This document shows positions 33,090-44,109 of a DNA stretch of 64,000 nt, piece after piece. How positions within the stretch are numbered: position 1 is the stretch's first letter; every line of letters begins with the position of its first letter. The translations under genes and the position numbers were made by a program. The stretch is from Bacillus sp. ISL-45. Its GTDB lineage: Bacteria > Bacillota > Bacilli > Bacillales > Cytobacillaceae. Location: the NCBI RefSeq assembly GCF_018613195.1, contig NZ_JAGGQQ010000004.1, positions 85,243-149,242 of the forward strand. The letters run 5' to 3'. The notes beneath the pieces are model-generated. The model did not search any database. It saw only the letters and a program-made list of their open reading frames with translations, and was not told the origin of the DNA.

Positions 33090-34097
33090 ATGTTATCAAC
33101 GACAGAAATAGGAATTGATTTAGGTACAGCCAACACACTTGTATATAGTAAAAATAAAGGAATCGCTTTGAATGAACCTTCAGTAGTGGCGATTGATACT
33201 GAGACAAAGAATGTCCTTGCTGTCGGCAAGGAAGCAAAGGAAATGATCGGAAAGACTCCTGGAAAGATCGTAGCAATCCGCCCGTTAAAAGATGGTGTCA
33301 TTGCTGATTTTGACGTGACAACTGAAATGCTGAAACAAATCATGAAGAAAGCTTCAAAAACGGGAGGATTTGCTCTCCGTAAACCGGATGTTGTCGTCTG
33401 CACACCTTCTGGTTCAACAAGTGTTGAACGACGTGCGATCCAGGATGCAGTCAGAAATGCTGGCGCTAAGAAGGTTCATCTCATCGAAGAACCAGTTGCT
33501 GCTGCTATTGGCGCGGGATTGCCTGTTGATGAACCGGTAGCGAACGTGGTCGTTGACATCGGCGGCGGCACAACTGAAGTCGCAATCATTTCATACGGCG
33601 GGGTCGTTGCCTGCCACTCCATTCGCATCGCTGGCGACAGATTGGACGAAGACATCGTTCAATACGTACGAAAAGAATACAATGTCCTCATTGGTGAAAG
33701 AACAGCTGAAAAAATCAAAATGGAAATTGGTTATGCGCTTGTTGACCATGAAATGATGGAAATGGAAATACGCGGACGTGACTTAGTAACTGGACTGCCA
33801 AAGACCGTTACCCTGAACTCTTATGAAATCAGGGACACACTAAAAGAATCCCTGCTTCATATCATGGAAGCGATTCGGGCTACACTTGAAGACTGCCCTG
33901 CAGAACTTAGCGGTGATATTGTAGACCGCGGCGTGATCCTTTCTGGTGGCGGCGCTTTGTTGAACGGAATGCAGGATTGGCTTGGAAGCGAGATGGTCGT
34001 TCCCGTACACATCGCTCCAAACCCGTTGGAATCCGTTGCAATCGGTACAGGTAAAGCGTTGCAGTACATCCATAAACTACAGCCTGCTGTGAAATAA
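33090..34097 (+). CDS. mreBH: MreB-like cell-shape protein MreBH
   Basis: The 335-residue actin-like protein has the phosphate loops [19 protein letters not shown] and [16 protein letters not shown], and the adenosine motif [18 protein letters not shown]. Its length and the start [13 protein letters not shown] match B. subtilis MreBH (335 residues) better than MreB or Mbl. MreBH directs lateral wall growth and the LytE hydrolase. GGTG lies upstream of the ATG, and the gene has its own terminator. In B. subtilis mreBH is under sigma-I; an ACCCCC occurs at 33017-33022, but the matching -10 is not evident. Confidence 0.88.
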   Translation: MLSTTEIGIDLGTANTLVYSKNKGIALNEPSVVAIDTETKNVLAVGKEAKEMIGKTPGKIVAIRPLKDGVIADFDVTTEMLKQIMKKASKTGGFALRKPDVVVCTPSGSTSVERRAIQDAVRNAGAKKVHLIEEPVAAAIGAGLPVDEPVANVVVDIGGGTTEVAIISYGGVVACHSIRIAGDRLDEDIVQYVRKEYNVLIGERTAEKIKMEIGYALVDHEMMEMEIRGRDLVTGLPKTVTLNSYEIRDTLKESLLHIMEAIRATLEDCPAELSGDIVDRGVILSGGGALLNGMQDWLGSEMVVPVHIAPNPLESVAIGTGKALQYIHKLQPAVK

Positions 34098-34106
34098 ATA
34101 CAAGTG

Positions 34107-34153
34107 ACGAAAAGCTCGCGAATTGATTTCGCGATCTTTTCGTTTAATTTTTC
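34107..34153 (+). terminator. Terminator of mreBH
   Basis: ACGAAAAGCTCGCGAA pairs with TTTCGCGATCTTTTCGT around a short loop and is followed by TTAATTTTT. Confidence 0.88.
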
Positions 34154-34225
34154 AAGAATTCTTTTAATCACCAGCTTTTGGGCTCATAAGTTCCCAACTC
34201 CTTCTGGCAAATGAATCCTGCTTTT

Positions 34226-34738
34226 CTACAGATACTTCTCTTTAATCATTTTCAGATGATGACGTTCATGCCCAGCTATCATATATGCGACTGTTTCCAC
34301 CGAAACGTCGAATCCATTCGCATTGCTCCGGTACTTTAACGAGTTCTGCGGCAGGCCTTTTAACAAACTAATCGTTGCTCGTCTAACATTCTGGTAATCT
34401 TCAAGCAGTTCAGCCATTGGGCGAACGTAAAAGGAAGCTTTCCTTACAAATTCATTCTCATCGAATCCCATGAGAGGGTTCTGGTCCCCTCTCCCAATGC
34501 GAAGGATTCTGTAGGCCATTATTCTTTCAGTATCTGTTAGGTGTCCAAGCACCTCGGACAAAGTCCATTTCCCTTCCTCATACCGGTAGCCGGCCTGATC
34601 TTCGGTTACTTGGGATAATAGATTATATGTAGTATCCAGTTGCTCAGTAAGAATCTCGACAATGTCCCCTTCTGGAATCATTTTAATATAATTCCTTGTA
34701 TAGGCTGGGAATTCTTCTGAATTTGGTCGTTTAAACAT
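34226..34738 (-). CDS. DinB-like four-helix protein
   Basis: The 170-residue protein matches the DinB_2 superfamily of four-helix metal-binding proteins. Its histidines are spaced as in the family: VLGHLTDTERIMAYRILRI in the second helix and IAGHERHHLKMIKEKY near the C-terminus. Many members act as thiol transferases (for example bacillithiol S-transferases), but others are uncharacterised. The ATG at 34736-34738 is preferred because AGGAAG lies upstream and homologues begin with MFKRP-like sequence. Its own specificity is unknown. Confidence 0.78.
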   Translation of the reverse strand: MFKRPNSEEFPAYTRNYIKMIPEGDIVEILTEQLDTTYNLLSQVTEDQAGYRYEEGKWTLSEVLGHLTDTERIMAYRILRIGRGDQNPLMGFDENEFVRKASFYVRPMAELLEDYQNVRRATISLLKGLPQNSLKYRSNANGFDVSVETVAYMIAGHERHHLKMIKEKYL

Positions 34739-34809
34739 TCTAAATCCACTTCCTTTCCTCATTTATATAGTTATTCGTGTATTATGGGATTTTTCCTCTA
34801 ATATAATTT

Positions 34810-34842
34810 AACAGGCACTGCTCAGATAAACAGTGCCTGCTT
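34810..34842 (-). terminator. Terminator after the small membrane protein gene
   Basis: AGCAGGCACTG/CAGTGCCTGTT form an 11-bp stem with a short T-rich stretch after it on the minus strand. Confidence 0.75.
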
Positions 34843-34844
34843 AT

Positions 34845-35291
34845 TCACTCTTTATATTGTTTCCTCAGTCTATTAAAATACAGGAAAACCGGCAAAGGAA
34901 TGACGATAAAGCCCAGGCTTTTGATAATTTGATTGACTGCCCTGTCTTTTTGCCGTGCCTTTTCTTCTGTGACATACAGGTCATAATTGGTGCGAAGTTC
35001 TTCCTCCGTCAGTTCTGTTTTGGGATTTTCAATCTTCCCTAAGGTCATATTTTGCTTATATTCTGTAAAACTTTGATAATAGCCAGTTGGGCTGACAAGA
35101 TCCGCCGTCGCCATGAAGATCGAAACCCCTCCGCCGATGACCATCATCAATGTAGCAAACAATACTAGATACGTATATAAATGTCTCACCACTTTCTCTC
35201 CCCCTTGCTCTTTATTTTTCATTGCAAAAGCTACAATAAATATCAGTACAACTACAGGTACTATGGAAAATACCAATGAGAATACGAACAA
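34845..35291 (-). CDS. Small membrane protein, uncharacterised
   Basis: The 148-residue protein has three predicted membrane helices: residues 4-23 (FSLVFSIVPVVVLIFIVAF), about 38-62 (HLYTYLVLFATLMMVIGGGV) and about 122-140 (LGFIVIPLPVFLYF). A hydrophilic loop between the second and third is rich in Glu and Lys. I do not recognise a named family. The start is a TTG with AAAGGGGGC upstream. It is a single-gene unit between the DinB-like gene and mutL. Confidence 0.7.
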   Translation of the reverse strand: MFVFSLVFSIVPVVVLIFIVAFAMKNKEQGGEKVVRHLYTYLVLFATLMMVIGGGVSIFMATADLVSPTGYYQSFTEYKQNMTLGKIENPKTELTEEELRTNYDLYVTEEKARQKDRAVNQIIKSLGFIVIPLPVFLYFNRLRKQYKE

Positions 35292-35442
35292 TATATCGCC
35301 CCCTTTGTATATTATAAGAGCCTATAAACCATTTCATGATTTCATCAGAATTATTTATATTTTTCCTATTAGTGTAATTTTACACTATTTTAAAATAAAA
35401 TCAAAGAATTTTTATCCAACAGGAGTAAAATTTTCTAAACAA

Positions 35443-35478
35443 CAAAAAAAACAGTGCTCCTAATTGGAACACTGTTTC
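35443..35478 (-). terminator. Terminator of mutSL
   Basis: AACAGTGTTCC/GGAGCACTGTT form a stem followed on the minus strand by eight T's, directly after mutL. Confidence 0.85.
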
Positions 35479-35485
35479 TTCTGAC

Positions 35486-37411
35486 TTACATGACCCGCTT
35501 AAACATTTTCTCCATTTCATATGTGGAGTAGTGGACAATGATCGGCCGGCCATGCGGACATGTGAACGGGTCGGACGAACGCCGCAATTCATCCAGCAAT
35601 GCTTGGATCTCATCGGTGCGCAGGTGATGATTTGCTTTGATGGATGCCTTGCAGCTCATCATGATGGCTGCTTCTTCTCTAAGCTTTTTAATATCCACTT
35701 TTTTCATCATCAGGAGTTGTTCAATCATGTCTTCAATCAGCTCTTTTTCCTCTCCGCCAGGGAACCACTGCGGGTGTGAGCGGACGATGAAGCTGTTATA
35801 GCCGAATGGCTCAAGGAAGACCCCCACTTTTTCCAGCTCATGTTGGTGCTCATTGATTTTTATGCACTCATCGGCTGAGTATTCAAGTGTTATTGGCATG
35901 AGCATTTCCTGAAGCTCAGTCGCTACCTCGCCTACCTTGTCCCTGAAATACTCATACTTGATTCTCTCCTGGGCAGCATGCTGGTCAATTATATATAATC
36001 CGCGGTCGTTCTGGGCGAGAATATAAGTACCGTGCATTTGCCCGATTGGATAAAGAGGAGGGACACGGGAAGCCTGTACTTCAGCAGGCTGTTCGGAAGC
36101 TGCTGTTGAAGCAGCCGGATCTGTCTTTCCATCTTCTTGAACAAATTCGTTTTCATCAGGTGCAGCAAAGGAAAGTGCCGGATTCTCTTGAGCTACCAAG
36201 GCGTTTCTCCAGTCAGGAGCTTCCTGCTGTGAAGCACTTTGTCGTTCATCAGCTTTATAGCTTTTGGTCAGTTCATCAGCTTTACCCTCTACCAATGGCC
36301 TGCGCTCAATGGTTGACTGAATCAATGAAGCCATCTCTTCAGCTTTAGGCAAATGGTCCAGGTCCATGAATGTTTGTTCTGACTTGGGTTTCTCCTGCTT
36401 CTGGGTAACCATCCCAGCCGGGATTAATTCCTTCGTCTTAAAAGCGTTCTTTATTACGCTCGAGACAAGCTCATTCAACTCCTGCTCCTTACTCAATCGC
36501 ACTTCCATCTTGGATGGATGGACGTTCACATCAATCAAGAGCGGATCCATTTCAATATTCAACAGGACAACTGGATACCTGCCAATCGGGAGCAACGTAT
36601 GGTAGCCTTCCTGGATTGCTTTAACCAGGGCATAATTTTTGATAAAACGGCCATTAATCATAGTCGAAATATAGTTTCGTGATGCCCTGGTGATTTCCGG
36701 CATTGAAATATAGCCGCTAATTTTATAATCCAGAGACTCTCCTCTGATTGGAATCATAGCTTTGACCATATTAATACCGTAAATGGCAGCCAGCACCTGG
36801 CGAACATCCCCATTTCCTGTCGTCTTCAGAAGCTGGCGTCCATTATGGACAAGCCTGAAGGAGATATCTGGATTTGCCAGCGCCAGGCGGTTGACGACAT
36901 CGGTAATATTGCCAAGTTCGGTATGGATTGTCTTCATGTATTTAAGGCGTGCCGGAGTATTAAAAAACAGGTCTGAAATACTGATATCCGTACCTTTGCG
37001 GCTGTCGGCCTTCACCACTGATTTGACCTTGCCGCCTTCGATGACCACTTTATTGCCTTCAATACCGGTAGATGTTTTCATTTCAAGCCTTGAGACAGAG
37101 GCAATACTCGGCAGCGCTTCTCCCCTGAACCCGAGAGTCCTGATCCGGAACAAGTCGTTTTCATTCTTGATCTTGCTCGTGGCATGCCGCTGGAAGGCCA
37201 CAAGAACATCATCCTCCTCTATGCCGTCTCCATTATCTGTGATCCTGATCCTGGCCAGTCCTGCTTCCTCGAGATCAATCTCAATCACGGTACTGTTGGC
37301 ATCAATCGCGTTCTCCACCAGTTCCTTCACAACCGATGCCGGCCGCTCTACTACCTCACCGGCAGCAATCTTGTTTGATAATGCATCGTCAAGTTGAATA
37401 ATTTTCGCCAT
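35486..37411 (-). CDS. mutL: DNA mismatch repair protein MutL
   Basis: The 641-residue protein begins with a GHKL ATPase domain ([53 protein letters not shown]). After a variable linker it ends with the dimerisation and endonuclease domain, which has the metal motif [12 protein letters not shown] and the zinc-site segment CPHGRPI. This is the nicking form of MutL usual in Gram-positive bacteria. It follows mutS by 54 bases in the same direction. Confidence 0.95.
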   Translation of the reverse strand: MAKIIQLDDALSNKIAAGEVVERPASVVKELVENAIDANSTVIEIDLEEAGLARIRITDNGDGIEEDDVLVAFQRHATSKIKNENDLFRIRTLGFRGEALPSIASVSRLEMKTSTGIEGNKVVIEGGKVKSVVKADSRKGTDISISDLFFNTPARLKYMKTIHTELGNITDVVNRLALANPDISFRLVHNGRQLLKTTGNGDVRQVLAAIYGINMVKAMIPIRGESLDYKISGYISMPEITRASRNYISTMINGRFIKNYALVKAIQEGYHTLLPIGRYPVVLLNIEMDPLLIDVNVHPSKMEVRLSKEQELNELVSSVIKNAFKTKELIPAGMVTQKQEKPKSEQTFMDLDHLPKAEEMASLIQSTIERRPLVEGKADELTKSYKADERQSASQQEAPDWRNALVAQENPALSFAAPDENEFVQEDGKTDPAASTAASEQPAEVQASRVPPLYPIGQMHGTYILAQNDRGLYIIDQHAAQERIKYEYFRDKVGEVATELQEMLMPITLEYSADECIKINEHQHELEKVGVFLEPFGYNSFIVRSHPQWFPGGEEKELIEDMIEQLLMMKKVDIKKLREEAAIMMSCKASIKANHHLRTDEIQALLDELRRSSDPFTCPHGRPIIVHYSTYEMEKMFKRVM

Positions 37412-37465
37412 TCCGTCTCACCTCCAGCTATTAGTATTTTCTTAAGCGTTTTATGAGGAACATAT

Positions 37466-40120
37466 TTACTTACGCAGCTTTTTTTGCAGCTCGTAAAGCA
37501 TGTTCATGGCCTGTAAAGGAGTCATATCAAGGATTTCCAAACCGTTCAATTGTTCAATAACCTGCTTCTCCTTTTTGCTCGAACCGCCAGCTTTCTTCTG
37601 TTCTGGCTCTTCATCAAAAAATGATAATTGAGCTGCGGCTGCCGTTTCCGCAGCCTGAAGGACGCTTTGTTTGTCTTGCACATTTTGCATTGGTTCGCGC
37701 ACAGAGTCGGCGCTCTTTTTAAGTCCTGAAGACACCTGAGTATCCGTATGCTCGAGTATTTGCAGGATTTCAGCAGCACGTTCAATCAGATCTGCCGGCA
37801 ATTCAGCAAGCTGGGCAACGTGAATTCCGTAACTCTTATCCGCTGCACCCTCCCTGATTTTATGAAGAAAGACTACTTTTCCATTTTGTTCAACTGCACT
37901 CACATGTACATTCTTCAATTTATTTAATTCATTTTCCAGTGAAGTCATTTCATGATAGTGTGTCGAAAAAAGCGTCTTTGCGCTGATTTTATCATGGATA
38001 TATTCAATCATAGCCTGGGCCAGTGCCATGCCGTCATAAGTTGAGGTTCCACGGCCGATTTCATCAAATAGGATCAAGCTATCCTTCGTCGCATTGGTAA
38101 TGGCGTTCTTTGCCTCCAGCATCTCGACCATGAAAGTACTTTGTCCGGAAACAAGATCATCTGCCGCACCAATCCTGGTGAAAACCTGATCGAATATCGG
38201 CATGACCGCCTCAGTCGCCGGAACAAAACAGCCGATTTGAGCCATGATTGCTGTCAGGGCAACCTGGCGCATATATGTGCTTTTACCAGACATATTCGGT
38301 CCGGTAATCAGAAGGACTTCGCGGTCGTTGTCCATATAGCAATCGTTTGGCACGTATTCCTGGGCATCCATCACCTTTTCGACAACTGGATGGCGTCCAT
38401 CCTTCAGGACAATTTTTCGATCAGCTGAGAAAACAGGTCTTACATAATGGCGCTGTTCACTCAGCTCTGCAAACCCCAGAATGACATCAAGCTCACTAAG
38501 AGCCCGTGCAAGCCCCTGCAATCTAGGAATATATTCTTTTATCGTCTCGCGGATTCCGGTGAATAACTGATATTCAAGCTCGACACTTTTTTCCTCGGCC
38601 GCGAGGATCAAGTCTTCCTTTTCCTTCAGCTCAGGCGTGATAAAGCGCTCCGCATTAGACAGCGTCTGCTTCCGCTCATACTGGCCTTCCTGAAGAAGAT
38701 GCAGGTTCGCCTTCGTTACTTCAATATAGTAGCCAAACACTCGGTTATAGCCAACCTTTAAGGATTTTATCCCTGTTTTCTTGCGCTCATCCCGCTCCAG
38801 CATAGCAATCCACGTTTTTCCATTTCGGCTTGCATCTCGGTATTGGTCAAGCTGTTGATCGTAACCATCGCGAATGATATTCCCTTCCTTGACAGAAATC
38901 GGAGGATTATCGACGATTGCCTGTTCAAGCAGATCCGCTGCCTCCTCGCAAGGATCAAGTCTATCTGCCATATGGACAGCTTCCTCGTGGGGAAGACTCT
39001 CCAAAATATGTTTTAGCGATGGCACCTGTAATAAAGATCTTTTTAGCTGCATCAAATCTCTTGGATTAAGATTGCCAAAAGCAACCCTTCCAGCCAAACG
39101 TTCAAGGTCGTATACCTCTTTCAACTTTTCCCGTAATTCCTGGCGTTCAAAAAACTGTCCGACAAAAAGCTGGACCAGTTCCTGACGACGGCCGATCTCA
39201 GCTTTGTCAATCAGCGGCCTGTTGATCCATTGCTTCAGCATCCTGCCGCCCATTGCGGTCATCGTTTCATCAAGCAGCCATAAAAGTGTTCCCTTTTTTG
39301 CTGTAGAGCGTATGGTCTCTGTCAGTTCAAGGTTACGCTTGGAAAAGTAATCAATTTTCATATATTGCTGTACCTGATAGACAGATACCTTTTGCAAATG
39401 ATCAAGGCTTCGCTTCTGCGTCCGGTATAAATAATTGAATAATCTTGAAGCCGTGCTCTTTAACTGTTCATTCTCAAGGTTCGAAAATAGAACTGAAAAA
39501 GTTTCATTCATTTCAGTGTTATCCTCTATTGACAGCGCCAGAATGGAACGCTCCTTCAGTTTCTTCTGGATTTCCGGTGAAAGCGTGCTTTGGATGACAA
39601 CTTCCTTTGCTCCAGAAATCGATAATTCGTTAATAAGGTCTTCGATACTGCCGTTAATTAAAGTAGCCCTGCTTTCCCCTGTCGACAGGTCGCTGCAGGC
39701 AAAACCATATATGTTTCCCGGAAAAGCCGAAACAGTAGCGATAAAGTTATTTTCTTTTTCAAGTAGCCCTCGGCCTTCCATGACGGTTCCCGGAGTGATT
39801 AGCTGGACAACCTCCCGCTTAACGACACCTTTGGCAGTCTTGGGATCTTCTGTTTGTTCACATATCGCAACTTTATAGCCTTTATTAATCAACTGTTCAA
39901 TATAGTTAGGAGCTGAATGGTAAGGAACACCGCACATCGGAATCCGTTCCTCGCCGCCGCCTTCTCTGCTCGTCAGTGTTATTTCAAGTTCCTGGGATGC
40001 CTTTAACGCATCCTCGAAGAACATTTCATAAAAATCTCCCAAACGGAAAAATAAAAAGGCATCCTGGTAATCCGCCTTCACTTGCAGGTATTGCTTGATC
40101 ATAGGGGTATATGCAGCCAT
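37466..40120 (-). CDS. mutS: DNA mismatch repair protein MutS
   Basis: The protein has 884 residues from the ATG at 40118-40120. The mismatch-reading Phe-x-Glu motif is in [16 protein letters not shown], and the ABC-type ATPase has Walker [17 protein letters not shown] and Walker [20 protein letters not shown]. The ATG follows GGAGGAG by a few bases; a TTG twelve bases upstream lies inside that site. Unlike B. subtilis, cotE is not immediately upstream; a repeat element and about 16 kb of accessory genes intervene. Confidence 0.95.
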   Translation of the reverse strand: MAAYTPMIKQYLQVKADYQDAFLFFRLGDFYEMFFEDALKASQELEITLTSREGGGEERIPMCGVPYHSAPNYIEQLINKGYKVAICEQTEDPKTAKGVVKREVVQLITPGTVMEGRGLLEKENNFIATVSAFPGNIYGFACSDLSTGESRATLINGSIEDLINELSISGAKEVVIQSTLSPEIQKKLKERSILALSIEDNTEMNETFSVLFSNLENEQLKSTASRLFNYLYRTQKRSLDHLQKVSVYQVQQYMKIDYFSKRNLELTETIRSTAKKGTLLWLLDETMTAMGGRMLKQWINRPLIDKAEIGRRQELVQLFVGQFFERQELREKLKEVYDLERLAGRVAFGNLNPRDLMQLKRSLLQVPSLKHILESLPHEEAVHMADRLDPCEEAADLLEQAIVDNPPISVKEGNIIRDGYDQQLDQYRDASRNGKTWIAMLERDERKKTGIKSLKVGYNRVFGYYIEVTKANLHLLQEGQYERKQTLSNAERFITPELKEKEDLILAAEEKSVELEYQLFTGIRETIKEYIPRLQGLARALSELDVILGFAELSEQRHYVRPVFSADRKIVLKDGRHPVVEKVMDAQEYVPNDCYMDNDREVLLITGPNMSGKSTYMRQVALTAIMAQIGCFVPATEAVMPIFDQVFTRIGAADDLVSGQSTFMVEMLEAKNAITNATKDSLILFDEIGRGTSTYDGMALAQAMIEYIHDKISAKTLFSTHYHEMTSLENELNKLKNVHVSAVEQNGKVVFLHKIREGAADKSYGIHVAQLAELPADLIERAAEILQILEHTDTQVSSGLKKSADSVREPMQNVQDKQSVLQAAETAAAAQLSFFDEEPEQKKAGGSSKKEKQVIEQLNGLEILDMTPLQAMNMLYELQKKLRK

Positions 40121-40152
40121 ATTCTCCTCCAAAATTCACTTTGCTTTTATTA

Positions 40153-40398
40153 AAGGCTCTGTTAAACTCGGCTGGTGATTTTCGTTCCAGGCGCTTCGCT
40201 TTCCGCGGGGAAGAATTAAGAAAAAGCCCTACTGCCGGCTTTTTCAAAGATCAAATTCTTCCTTGCAGTCGGGGAGCCTCCTCGGCGCTTTATGCGCCTG
40301 CGGGGTCCCCCCATGACTTGCTCATCCCGCAGGAGTCTGCGCGCCTTCCACTACAATCAACAGGGCTTTAAAATAACATCTGTCTATAACAGAGCCTT
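40153..40398. repeat. 246-bp element with 12-bp terminal inverted repeats
   Basis: The ends AAGGCTCTGTTA (40153-40164) and TAACAGAGCCTT (40387-40398) are perfect inverted repeats. The interior is GC-rich with several hairpins, for example around GGCGCTTTATGCGCC and the CCGCGGGG segment. There is no open frame. It lies 33 bases upstream of the mutS start codon, so it may have displaced or replaced the mutS promoter. It has the form of a MITE or a structured repetitive extragenic element. Confidence 0.75.
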
Positions 40399-40602
40399 AT
40401 TGTAAGGTCAATGCAGGGAATCCGCTTTGACCGTTTTCCATTCTCTTATTCTTTTTCGGGCAATGCACTTCTTCTGCTTTTACCGTCTTCCGCGCACACA
40501 CTCTTTTTTGGGGAATGCACACTGGAAAAAGCTCTCTTTTCGACTATTATTCTAAATATCTATTATAACTCGACAAAATATAATTTTCGATAGAATCCAC
40601 TT

Positions 40603-40636
40603 AAAAAGAATTACCAGTCCCAATAAGGACTGGCAT
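40603..40636 (-). terminator. Terminator of the ABC exporter operon
   Basis: CCAGTCC/GGGACTGG form a stem with a five-base loop and T-rich flanks on both sides, just past the last permease gene. Confidence 0.75.
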
Positions 40637-40639
40637 TTT

Positions 40640-41770
40640 TCAATCATATTTCATTTTTTTCAACCCGATGGTAAAAAATAGTAAGCTGAATACTAGCAAT
40701 ACTAGTGTTGAATTTCGGAGTGCAGGGAGATAAAGGCTTCCGCTGACTATTTCACGAAATCCTGTGATCATCCAGCTCTGGGGCACTGCCTTAGCTATTT
40801 GCTGCATGAATTCCGGCACAATCTCTATTGGCCAGTAAACACCTCCGAGCATACATGTACTGACAATCAACACAGCACTCAGCGCACTAGCCTGCTGTCT
40901 CGTCTTTACGATGCTGGCCATCATCAGGCCAAAGCCGACAATCGTTATGATGACGAGTGCAGCAAATGGAACGAAGTAAAACAAATTGCCCCACTTTGAA
41001 CCATAAATTAAGTACATGACAATCATGAGGACGATTAATTGGATGGCTCCCATCAAGAAATATGAGAATAGGTATCCTGTCATCACCTGGACTTTCGTGG
41101 TTGGTGACGTGAGCAGACGCTGCCATGTGCCACCGATTTTTTCATCAAGAATGGTGGAAGCTGCTCCTGAAATTCCAAACATCATGAACATAATCGTAAA
41201 GCCAATTGCCAGCATGCCGACGGAACCAGTTTTTGATTCTTCCTTTTGAATGACTCTACTGCTGATCTCCAGTGGTTCTCGCGCTGCCGCTTTTTCTAGT
41301 ATAGCCTTGAAGGCCAATGCATCTTGTTCAGGGGACATTTCAAGGGTTTGAATAACAGTCCTCCCAACACCTTCTACATAACTTTTTAACGCAAGATACT
41401 CCTGAGTTTTCCTTTGGGCAACTAGTTGAAAAAGAGGCTTACCGGAATCATAGCTCTCTACTGCCGATTCAGCGATTATCACCGCTGCAATTGCCTCTTG
41501 GCTTTCGACCGATTCTCTGGCTTGCTTTTCATCCACATTTCGCCAGGTATACTGGCCATTTGATGACAGTAACTCGATAATCCTGCTGTTTGATTCATCA
41601 CTTTGTGCTACCATCAGCACAACCGGTTTATTCCGCGAAGATCCTTCTGAGCCAATTCCTCCAAAAATAAGACTGAACATAATTGGCATAATGAACATCA
41701 TCACAATCGCTGAAGGTGATTTGAACAATGATTTCAGGTGTAAAAACGCGATGGACAAAATATTACGCAT
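40640..41770 (-). CDS. ABC-2 type transporter permease (second permease)
   Basis: The 376-residue protein has the ABC-2 exporter layout: one N-terminal helix (SPSAIVMMFIMPIMFSLIFGG), a long extracytoplasmic region, and five or six C-terminal helices. The conserved stretch SGAASTILDEKIGGTWQRLLTSPTTKVQVMTGYLFSYFLMGAIQ is typical of drug or peptide exporters. The ATG at 41768-41770 has GGGAGGAGG upstream and overlaps the preceding permease gene by eight bases. Gene order ATPase-permease-permease resembles LnrLMN (YfiLMN) of B. subtilis. Substrate unknown. Confidence 0.82.
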   Translation of the reverse strand: MRNILSIAFLHLKSLFKSPSAIVMMFIMPIMFSLIFGGIGSEGSSRNKPVVLMVAQSDESNSRIIELLSSNGQYTWRNVDEKQARESVESQEAIAAVIIAESAVESYDSGKPLFQLVAQRKTQEYLALKSYVEGVGRTVIQTLEMSPEQDALAFKAILEKAAAREPLEISSRVIQKEESKTGSVGMLAIGFTIMFMMFGISGAASTILDEKIGGTWQRLLTSPTTKVQVMTGYLFSYFLMGAIQLIVLMIVMYLIYGSKWGNLFYFVPFAALVIITIVGFGLMMASIVKTRQQASALSAVLIVSTCMLGGVYWPIEIVPEFMQQIAKAVPQSWMITGFREIVSGSLYLPALRNSTLVLLVFSLLFFTIGLKKMKYD

Positions 41771-42953
41771 GCAAAGCCCTCCTCCCTGCAGAAAGGGATA
41801 CAAACGCAAATAGAAGTGATACTAGACCAATCACAATTAAAATGCCTGCTTCTATCAGTATTTGCCATACTCCTGCACCTGACATTAACTCCAGGAATGT
41901 TTGGAGGGCAAGAGCATTTGGAAGGACTTTGACGACCGTATTGACCCAGTCAGGAAAAATATACAATGGGACCATGCTGCCCCCAACAGCCGCCATTATT
42001 TGAGTAGCCAGCATTCCTGCTGCATTGAATGTTTTCTCTTTTTTGACAAGAGCTCCAAGGAGTACCCCCAGCCCGCTGACACTAAAAACAAAAGCAAAGC
42101 CTACAATAATGACCCCAATCATTGACTCTCCCCACCGAACATCATAAAGATAATGTGTCCCAAGAATAATAATGAAAAATTGAACTGAAGACATAAACAG
42201 CAAGCCAATAAACTTGCCAATTAAGTAATGTTGATTAGACAGTTTTGTAACAAGCAGACGATTGTATACATCTTGTTCCTTTTCATCAATCATTGCGCTT
42301 ACTCCGGTAATAACCGTCATCAGCAAGAACATGACACCCATACCGGCTGCATAATACTGGAATGAGCCCACTGGTTTTTGATCCTGTTCGACCGCTACTT
42401 CTTCAACAAAGTCATAATCAGCTTCCGCCAATTGAGACAAAGCAGGAAGGGCTTTGCCAAAACCGGATGGATCAGCGACCTCCATTGCTATTACATTTAC
42501 AGCGGCACTCTGAGTGAACTGCAGCATGACATTCTCGACGATCGATGATTGAATAGAAGCTGACGGAATGGAGATGACCTGCACCTCAGAATTTCCACCC
42601 GAAATGACATGGGCGGAAAAATCATGCGGAATAATGATTCCAACGGAAATCTCCTGCTGCTTTAAACTGCCTTCCAGCTTCTCCTCGGTCATTGCCTCTG
42701 CAGAAATGAGCTCTGGAAGGCCTTTTTTGAATACCTCTTGAGACAAGACACTGCCAAGCTGACCTTCATCATGATTCACAATACCGACCTCGAATTTTTT
42801 AATCGAAGCTGCTTCTTCTTCATCCATCATATTGCCGAATGCTGCACCAAGGATTCCGATCAATAAGATCGGCATAAAAACAAGCGTCAACAGTGCCTTA
42901 CGGTCTCTTCCCATGAGAAGCGCATCTTTTAGTGCCAGCCACCAAAAACCCAT
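41763..42953 (-). CDS. ABC-2 type transporter permease (first permease)
   Basis: This 396-residue protein has the same layout as the next gene: an N-terminal helix (LTLVFMPILLIGILGAAFG), a large outer segment, and C-terminal helices including GVSAMIDEKEQDVYNRLLVTKL followed by QFFIIILGTHYLYDV. The two permeases should pair with the ATPase encoded just upstream (14 bases away). The outer segment probably contributes to substrate handling. The presence of two different permeases of this type is like YfiM/YfiN. Confidence 0.82.
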   Translation of the reverse strand: MGFWWLALKDALLMGRDRKALLTLVFMPILLIGILGAAFGNMMDEEEAASIKKFEVGIVNHDEGQLGSVLSQEVFKKGLPELISAEAMTEEKLEGSLKQQEISVGIIIPHDFSAHVISGGNSEVQVISIPSASIQSSIVENVMLQFTQSAAVNVIAMEVADPSGFGKALPALSQLAEADYDFVEEVAVEQDQKPVGSFQYYAAGMGVMFLLMTVITGVSAMIDEKEQDVYNRLLVTKLSNQHYLIGKFIGLLFMSSVQFFIIILGTHYLYDVRWGESMIGVIIVGFAFVFSVSGLGVLLGALVKKEKTFNAAGMLATQIMAAVGGSMVPLYIFPDWVNTVVKVLPNALALQTFLELMSGAGVWQILIEAGILIVIGLVSLLFAFVSLSAGRRALHA

Positions 42954-42966
42954 ATCAACTACCTCC

Positions 42967-43908
42967 TTAATCCCTTAAACTTCGGCCAGTTAGGTGGAGG
43001 AACACACTCTCTAGGTTCGGTTTCACGACTTCAACGGAAGTGATTTCAAAACCCGCTCCGGTAACTGACTGAATTAATTCACTTAGCACGTTTTGTGGCT
43101 CTTTATGAAAAATTGCCAGCTCATCGTGATTCAATGACAGGTCTTTTTCAGGTATCGATGGAGACAATATCGTCTTTATGTTTTCAAGGTTTAGTGCCCT
43201 GGAAAAGTTCATGACAATACGTGAACGATCACCGATTGTCTCCCTTAACTCCGAAATGGTTCCCGATGTAATGAATTGTCCCTTATCCATAATGCCGATC
43301 TTTTCACAAAGATACTCAACTTCCTCCATATAGTGACTTGTATAGATAACAGTCATCCCTTCTGCATTCAGTTTTTTCACTGTTTCAAGGATATGGCTGC
43401 GGGATTGCGGATCAATACCTACAGTCGGTTCATCCATGATCAATAACTCCGGATTATGTAAAATGGCAGCACCGATATTGACTCTCCTCTTCATACCGCC
43501 AGAAAAAGTCTCTACTTTTTCCCTGGCCCGATCGGTCAATCCGATGATTTCAAGTACTTCATTTATCCTTTTTTGCAAGTGGTTTCCTCTTAAACCGTAC
43601 ATTCTTCCCCAGAATGAAAGGTTTTCCCTCGCACTCATCGTTTGGTATAGCGCAATTTCCTGAGGAACAATGCCTAAAAACGCTTGCCCCTGCTTTGGCT
43701 GTCTGACCATATCAATGCCTGCAATATCAATGGTTCCTGAACTTGGCGGAAATAACCCTGATATCATCTGGATGGTGGTGGTCTTTCCTGCGCCATTTGG
43801 CCCCAAAAGACCAAATGACTCACCCTTTTGCACGGAAAAAGAAACATTCTTGACTGCCTCGAAATCTCTGAACCTCTTAGTCAATTGACTCACTTCCAAG
43901 ACTTCCAT
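42967..43908 (-). CDS. ABC transporter ATP-binding protein
   Basis: This 313-residue ATPase has Walker A LLGPNGAGKTTTIQMISG, the signature TFSGGMKRRVNIGAAIL, and Walker B LLIMDEPTVGIDPQSRSHIL with an H-loop in YTSHYMEE. The C-terminal 80 residues are an extra domain found in drug-export ATPases of this class. It drives the two permeases encoded downstream. The two-component system genes precede it, separated by 200 bases with a terminator, and may control it. Confidence 0.88.
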   Translation of the reverse strand: MEVLEVSQLTKRFRDFEAVKNVSFSVQKGESFGLLGPNGAGKTTTIQMISGLFPPSSGTIDIAGIDMVRQPKQGQAFLGIVPQEIALYQTMSARENLSFWGRMYGLRGNHLQKRINEVLEIIGLTDRAREKVETFSGGMKRRVNIGAAILHNPELLIMDEPTVGIDPQSRSHILETVKKLNAEGMTVIYTSHYMEEVEYLCEKIGIMDKGQFITSGTISELRETIGDRSRIVMNFSRALNLENIKTILSPSIPEKDLSLNHDELAIFHKEPQNVLSELIQSVTGAGFEITSVEVVKPNLESVFLHLTGRSLRD

Positions 43909-44082
43909 TTAGACACCTACTTTCGACCTATATTGATTTCATTATCTCAGAAAAATTGCCTTCATGAAATAAATTCCAATTAATATATTTAAATTGTTTA
44001 AAAGATTCCCTCATGGATTATTGGCCTGTCATCTTGCAATATCCCCCTAAGCCAGGACATATTTAATCACATTAGAGAAATA

Positions 44083-44109
44083 AAAAAGCAAGACATATCT
44101 GTCCTGCTT
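44083..44109 (-). terminator. Terminator of the two-component system genes
   Basis: AGCAGGACA/TGTCTTGCT form a stem followed on the minus strand by TTTTTTA, directly after the response regulator gene. Confidence 0.8.

Noticed and set aside
36783..37397. 204-codon plus-strand open frame inside mutL
   Set aside because: It is antisense to the conserved MutL ATPase domain and has Ser/Thr-rich shadow composition.
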